Shown here one piece after another: positions 59,271 through 62,808 of a DNA stretch of 62,808 bases (the first letter of the stretch is position 1; every line of letters begins with the position of its first letter). The DNA lies in NCBI RefSeq assembly GCF_020176795.1, contig NZ_JAIUKE010000013.1:1-62808 (forward strand), read 5' to 3'. Under the pieces are notes generated by a model. It did no database searches. It worked only from the letters and a program-made list of their open reading frames with translations, and was not told the origin of the DNA. The position numbers were made by a program, and so were the translations under genes. This DNA comes from Streptomyces sp. 8L. Its GTDB lineage: Bacteria; Actinomycetota; Actinomycetes; Streptomycetales; Streptomycetaceae.

Positions 59271-59766
59271 GGGGGGAGTCCTCTCGGTTGCTGGTCTGGA
59301 CCTTTTGCAACGTTGAATATCGATGACGGTACGGCTGAGCCGGATGGAGCGTCAATGCGTCTGCGGGAACGGGGCCTTGACCGCGTTCGGCGGCGAGAGG
59401 GGCGCCCACGGCGTTCGGGGCGGCATGCCGCCCGCCGCCGGACGCGCGCTCCGGTGGTTGCCGCAGAGTGGCACCCCGCCGGTTGCCGCGGGGCGGCGGC
59501 CCGGCGCAGGTCGTCCGTACGGCGGGCGGGCCTTCGAGCCCTCTGTGTCCTTCTACGGGGCGGAAGGTGGGGCTTCGGTGACCGGCGCGTGGTGATGCCG
59601 GGGAGGCGCCGCGACGACGCCGGGCGCTCCGGGGGCCGGCGAGGGCGGAACGATAGCGTTTCGAGCGACCGTTCGACTCCCGGCCGCCGGCGGGCACAGG
59701 GCCCGCAAGCACGCGAAGGGGCGACGGGACGACCAAGTCACCTCACGCGTAAGGAAGTAGAACGTC
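59271..59766. promoter_or_regulatory. Intergenic region between sialidase-like gene and lipoprotein gene
   Basis: 496 bases without a supportable gene. Near the sialidase-like gene, TTGCAACGTTGAA (59305-59317) has the central CAACGTTG palindrome typical of LacI-type sites. Near the lipoprotein gene, TCGAGCGACCGTTCGA (59661-59676) is an imperfect 16-bp palindrome after GATAGCGTT, a TetR-like operator shape. The middle is GC-rich with nothing recognised. Confidence 0.5.
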
Positions 59767-60417
59767 ATGGCACGACCGCGGTCCGGCACAAGGACGATGA
59801 GGCGGGCCATGGCCGCCGCTCTGCTGGCGGTGGTGCCGCTCCTGGCGGCGTGCCACGCGAAGTCGCACGTGAAGTCCTCTTCCGGCTCACGTCACCACAG
59901 CAGCACGCACACGCCCTCGGCCGGCCCGTCGCCCAGCGCCGGTTCCGGTGCTCAGGGGCTCGACCAGTCCACCGTGGCCTCCGCGACCGGCGCCTGGGTC
60001 GGCGCGGTCATCGCGGAGGACGCGAAGCGTGCCTGCATGCTCTCCGCCGAGCCGGGGGATGGCTCGTCCCCCGCGCAGGGCATGAACGCCCAGAAGTGCG
60101 ACGCGTCGACCACGCAGAAGATGGCGGACGGCCTGAAGGCCATGAGCAAGGCGTTCACGCCGAAGAACGCCTCCGGCACGCCGACGGTGAAGGTCGAGGC
60201 CCCGACCCCCGCGGGCGACAAGGCGTCCGTCCCCACGGCCAAGATCATGGTCGACGGACGGCCGCTGCGGGCCATCCTGCTGGCCGGATCGAAGGGCGTG
60301 AACCCGAAGACGTTCACGGCCAAGCTGGAGGCCGAACGGATCGGCGGGAAGTGGTACGTCGGCGACTTCGACATCAACGGCGGCAGCGAGACACTCAAGC
60401 CCCGGGCCCAGTCCTGA
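59767..60417 (+). CDS. Lipoprotein of unknown function
   Basis: A 216-residue precursor with lipobox LLAAC (Cys29), a Ser/His/Pro-rich linker to about residue 62, and a compact domain with two cysteines (KRACMLS and QKCDAS) that may pair. The shape, small alpha/beta with a C-terminal GGKWYVGDFDI strand, resembles NTF2-like extracytoplasmic proteins, but I do not recognise a named family. ATG 59767; a weak AAGGAAG lies 10 bases upstream. Confidence 0.75.
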   Translation: MARPRSGTRTMRRAMAAALLAVVPLLAACHAKSHVKSSSGSRHHSSTHTPSAGPSPSAGSGAQGLDQSTVASATGAWVGAVIAEDAKRACMLSAEPGDGSSPAQGMNAQKCDASTTQKMADGLKAMSKAFTPKNASGTPTVKVEAPTPAGDKASVPTAKIMVDGRPLRAILLAGSKGVNPKTFTAKLEAERIGGKWYVGDFDINGGSETLKPRAQS

Positions 60418-60495
60418 GTTGAGGCCCGGCGGAGCGGCCCCGGCGCGGTGCGTGCGTTCCCGTACGCGTCCCGGGGCGCGCGCGTCCGAGAGCGC

Positions 60496-60614
60496 GGGGC
60501 AAAGGCGCCCGCGGGACAAGCGCGCACGCGGTACAAGCACACACGCTGGACAAGCGCACACGCGGTACAAGTGAGCCCGCAGGGCAAGTGCGCCCGCGGT
60601 GCAAGTCCACTGCG
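60496..60614. repeat. Seven 17-bp tandem repeats
   Basis: Seven consecutive units with consensus GGKRCAAGYGCRCMCGC start at 60496, 60513, 60530, 60547, 60564, 60581 and 60598. The CAAG core is kept in six of them, the first having CAAAG. They lie between two convergent genes and end 18 bases before the stop of the cupin gene. Confidence 0.85.
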
Positions 60615-60631
60615 CTACGGCCGAGTTGCGG

Positions 60632-61294
60632 TCAACCCGGGTGGGAGAGCCGCGCGGAGGCCGTCGTGTCGCCGCTCCAGAGATAGAGCGCGAGCAGGGG
60701 TGCCTCGCCGGTCCGGATCGCGTGCTCCTGCCCCGGGCGGTGGTGCAGGACCTGCCCGGGGGCGAGGGGCCGGTAGGGCTCGCCCGCCCCGGAACTCCAC
60801 AGGGCGCGGGTCAGCGGGATGTACACCTCGTCGGCGGGGTGATGGTGGTGCGGGTAGTGGTTGTCCGGGCCGAGAAGCAGGACACCTGCCACCGCGGTGC
60901 GGGTCGGGTCCACGACCAGGGGGGACGACGCCGCGGAGCCGAGGATCGTGGCATGGGCGTAGCGGCTGAGGAACGACGCGTGCGGCGGAGCCGCCACATA
61001 GGCCGCGGTCTGGGTCCAGTGCAGGTCGTCGGCCAGTTCCCCGAGTACCCCGCCCAGCAGGTGCGCCGCGCCCTGCCGCGACGGGTCCATCGCCTGGGGC
61101 AGGTGGGCGGCGGCGACCCCCTCGGCCGCGACCGCCACGGGGCCGGCCGCCGGTCCGCGGGCCGGTGCGGGCCCCGCCGGTGCCGTCGCGGCGGCGAGGC
61201 CCGCCTCAAGGGCCAGAGCCTGCTCGTGCAGGCCGGCGCCCCGCACGACCTCGACGACGTCCCGGCACAGCCGCTCCGCAACCTGGTGCACCAT
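60632..61294 (-). CDS. Cupin-domain protein of the DMSP-lyase-like family
   Basis: A 220-residue protein. The C-terminal half is a cupin with HYPHHHHPADEVYIPL and, later, HHRPGQEHAI; the histidines and Glu are the metal ligands. The motif arrangement matches the dimethylsulfoniopropionate-lyase family (DddQ/DddL-type cupins). The N-terminal half is helical, Ala/Gly/Pro-rich. Actual DMSP cleavage is not shown; many such actinobacterial proteins are of unknown substrate. The ATG 61294 follows GTGAGG. It is divergent from the XRE regulator, with TTGCAA repeats between them. Confidence 0.75.
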   Translation of the reverse strand: MVHQVAERLCRDVVEVVRGAGLHEQALALEAGLAAATAPAGPAPARGPAAGPVAVAAEGVAAAHLPQAMDPSRQGAAHLLGGVLGELADDLHWTQTAAYVAAPPHASFLSRYAHATILGSAASSPLVVDPTRTAVAGVLLLGPDNHYPHHHHPADEVYIPLTRALWSSGAGEPYRPLAPGQVLHHRPGQEHAIRTGEAPLLALYLWSGDTTASARLSHPG

Positions 61295-61354
61295 GCGCCT
61301 CACCGTACGCGCCACAGCCGCCCTCAGGTGATCCGCGCCCGGCGCCGACGCCTC

Positions 61355-61422
61355 GCAAGCTGTTGCAAGCCCTCGCGCTGTTGCAACCCCTCGCGTGCTG
61401 TTGCAAGCGGTGGTGCTTGCAA
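61355..61422. promoter_or_regulatory. TTGCAA repeat array between cupin and XRE genes
   Basis: TTGCAA occurs at 61363-61368, 61381-61386, 61401-61406 and 61417-61422; the first three are within GCTGTTGCAA. Spacings are 18, 20 and 16 bp. A GCAAGC half lies at 61355-61360. TTGCAA is itself palindromic. The array ends 31 bases before the XRE start, as expected for autoregulation. Confidence 0.65.
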
Positions 61423-61452
61423 AAGTTAGCGTGGTGTGTGCATGGTGGGCGC

Positions 61453-61815
61453 ATGGCAGCACTCAACGTCGGCGGTCTCGGCGAGTACCTGCGCGAGCAG
61501 CGGCGTACGGCGCAGCTCTCGTTGCGGCAGCTCGCTGATGCCGCCGGGGTGTCCAATCCGTATCTGAGCCAGATCGAGCGCGGGCTGCGCAAGCCGAGCG
61601 CGGAGATCCTCCAGCAGCTCGCCAGGGCGCTGCGCATCTCCGCGGAGACGCTGTACGTGCAGGCCGGGATGTTGGACGAGCGGGAGCGCGAAGAGGTGGA
61701 GACGCGTGCCGCCATCCTCGCCGACCCGTCGATCAGCGAACGGCAGAAGCAGGCCCTGCTCCAGATCTACGAGTCGTTCCGCAAGGAGAACGGGTCCGCC
61801 CCGGAAGGGCCCTGA
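61453..61815 (+). CDS. XRE-family transcriptional regulator (Rv0474-like)
   Basis: A 120-residue protein with a single HTH: LREQRRTAQLSLRQLADAAGVSNPYLSQIERGLRKPSAEILQQLARAL (residues 10-57), then a helical tail. The pair with an HbhA-like gene downstream matches Rv0474-hbhA of Mycobacterium tuberculosis. ATG 61453 is the start with conserved sequence; the ribosome site is weak. It probably binds the TTGCAA array upstream. Confidence 0.88.
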   Translation: MAALNVGGLGEYLREQRRTAQLSLRQLADAAGVSNPYLSQIERGLRKPSAEILQQLARALRISAETLYVQAGMLDEREREEVETRAAILADPSISERQKQALLQIYESFRKENGSAPEGP

Positions 61816-61930
61816 CCCGGCGCGCGCCCCGGCCCGGCTCCCGGTGCCGGCCGGCGGCTCGTGGTGCCGGAGCGGGCGACCCGCCCGGTGCTGTCGTACC
61901 ACCCTCACCCGATCCCGGAGGTTGACAGTC

Positions 61931-62578
61931 ATGGCCATCGCCGATGACCTGCGTAAGACCCTCACCGACCCGACCCCGCTCTACTTCGCCGCCGGGACCG
62001 CCGACCTTGTCGTGGAGCAGGTCAAGAAGGCGCCCGAGCGTTTCGAGGCCGTGCGCAGGACCGATCCGCGCGTCGTGCAGGAGCAGGCGGCGGAGCGGGC
62101 CCGCGAGGCCCAGGAGACCGTGCAGTCCAAGGTCAACGAGTTGATCGGCTCCATCGACCGCGACCCGCGCAAGCTCGGCGAGACCGCGCAGGGCCTCGCG
62201 CTGCGGGGTGTCGGGGTCGCCCTGGAGTACGCCGTGAAGGCGCGCGAGACGTATGTCCGCGTCGCCGAGCGCGGTGAGCACAGCGTCCGCACCTGGCGCG
62301 GCGAGGCTGCCGACGAGATGACCGACATCGCCGTCGCGGTCGAGCCGGACGCCCCCGGGCCGCGCGAGTCCGCCCGTACGGAGAGGCCGGCCGGAACGGG
62401 CACGGCAGGGGCGGGCACGGCCAAGGAGACGCCCGTCGCCACCGACCCCGCCGAGGCGGCCGCGCCGCGGGCCGCGACCCCGCGCAAGGCGGCGCCCCGC
62501 AGGGCCACCCCGCGCAAGGCCGCTCCCCGCAAGGCGCCCGGCGCCCGCAAGACGCCGCCGCCCGCCACGGACGAGTAG
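61931..62578 (+). CDS. HbhA-like protein with basic Ala/Pro tail
   Basis: 215 residues. Residues 1-130 are largely helical (IADDLRKTLTDPTPLYFAAGTADLVVEQVKKAPERF ... AAERAREAQETVQSKVNELIG), like the coiled-coil part of mycobacterial heparin-binding haemagglutinin. The C-terminal 35 residues consist of RKAAPRRATPRKAAPRKAP-type repeats, the counterpart of the Lys/Ala repeats of HbhA. In mycobacteria that tail binds glycans; in Streptomyces a role in membrane or DNA contact is equally possible. ATG 61931 has GGAGG 9 bases upstream. Confidence 0.8.
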   Translation: MAIADDLRKTLTDPTPLYFAAGTADLVVEQVKKAPERFEAVRRTDPRVVQEQAAERAREAQETVQSKVNELIGSIDRDPRKLGETAQGLALRGVGVALEYAVKARETYVRVAERGEHSVRTWRGEAADEMTDIAVAVEPDAPGPRESARTERPAGTGTAGAGTAKETPVATDPAEAAAPRAATPRKAAPRRATPRKAAPRKAPGARKTPPPATDE

Positions 62579-62706
62579 GCGGCAGGCCGCCGGGGGGCGG
62601 CGTAAGCAAACCGTACGGATGCCGTGGAGAATCGTACGGATTGCGTACGGAACGGCGCGGGCCGGGCATTTTCCGCGGGCCCGGTCCGTTGTCGTCTTGT
62701 TGTCGT

Positions 62707-62808
<102 letters not shown>

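Noticed and set aside
60496..60614. CRISPR array
   Set aside because: Units of 17 bp follow one another without spacers, and no cas gene is present. The RecB-like nuclease at 21 kb is far away and of a general repair type.

Overview
This window looks like a Streptomyces chromosome. The DNA is very GC-rich, GTG starts are frequent, -10 boxes of the TAGGCT/TAGGGT type recur, and a complete Pup-proteasome cluster, a gyl-type glycerol operon, tatAC and an actinobacterial ParJ/PAC2 gene are present. From about 8.3 kb to 45 kb the gene order matches, from memory, the conserved Streptomyces neighbourhood glpD-glpK-glpF-gylR-metH ... arc-dop-pup-prcBA-pafA-pafBC-tatAC-helicase. I saw no tRNA, rRNA, insertion sequence, prophage or CRISPR array.

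Layout. 0.1-1.3 kb: PAC2/ParJ-like gene. 1.6-8.2 kb: an accessory sugar-acid operon (fuconate-dehydratase-like enolase-superfamily enzyme, SDR dehydrogenase, CUT2-type sugar ABC transporter) with a convergent FadR-type repressor; the same 12-bp sequence sits upstream of both transcription units. 8.3-13.5 kb: glycerol operon glpF-glpK-glpD and its regulator gylR. 13.6-18 kb: metH and a HAD phosphatase. 18.4-25.5 kb: solute-binding lipoprotein, response regulator and RecB-like nuclease, M50 protease, trmI, small secreted protein, ferredoxin. 25.8-39.2 kb: arc, dop, pup, prcB, prcA, a LacI/MFS pair, pafA, two FKBP isomerases, pafB and pafC. 39.2-45.4 kb: a zinc-ribbon protein, a small membrane protein, tatA, tatC, a lipid-kinase family gene and a Ski2-like helicase. 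45.5-57.3 kb: ADP-ribosylglycohydrolase, photolyase, PadR regulator with a DrrAB-type exporter, an iron-box siderophore-interacting protein, a 5'-3' exonuclease, and a glycine-betaine ABC transporter behind a structured leader. 57.4-62.6 kb: secreted sialidase-like protein, lipoprotein, DMSP-lyase-like cupin, an XRE regulator and an HbhA-like protein.

How the genes work together. The proteasome cluster holds the main parts of pupylation: Pup, its deamidase Dop, its ligase PafA, the 20S core PrcBA, the ATPase Arc, and the PafBC WYL pair, which is known elsewhere as a DNA-damage activator. The glycerol and fuconate blocks each have a local regulator with visible operator candidates. The most promising unexplained signals are: the leader of the betaine transporter, which can fold into a multi-stem structure followed by a 10-bp intrinsic terminator 26 bases before the start codon; the tandem substrate-binding domains of that transporter, which share an 89-bp identical block; a decayed endonuclease-VII-like remnant overlapping the start of prcB; and several families of short tandem repeats.

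Caution. Four stretches contain only G and C with long homopolymers (1-85, 20041-20205, 57280-57343, 62707-62808). Two are the window ends. They look like sequencing or assembly artefacts, so gene adjacency across 20.1 kb and 57.3 kb should not be trusted.
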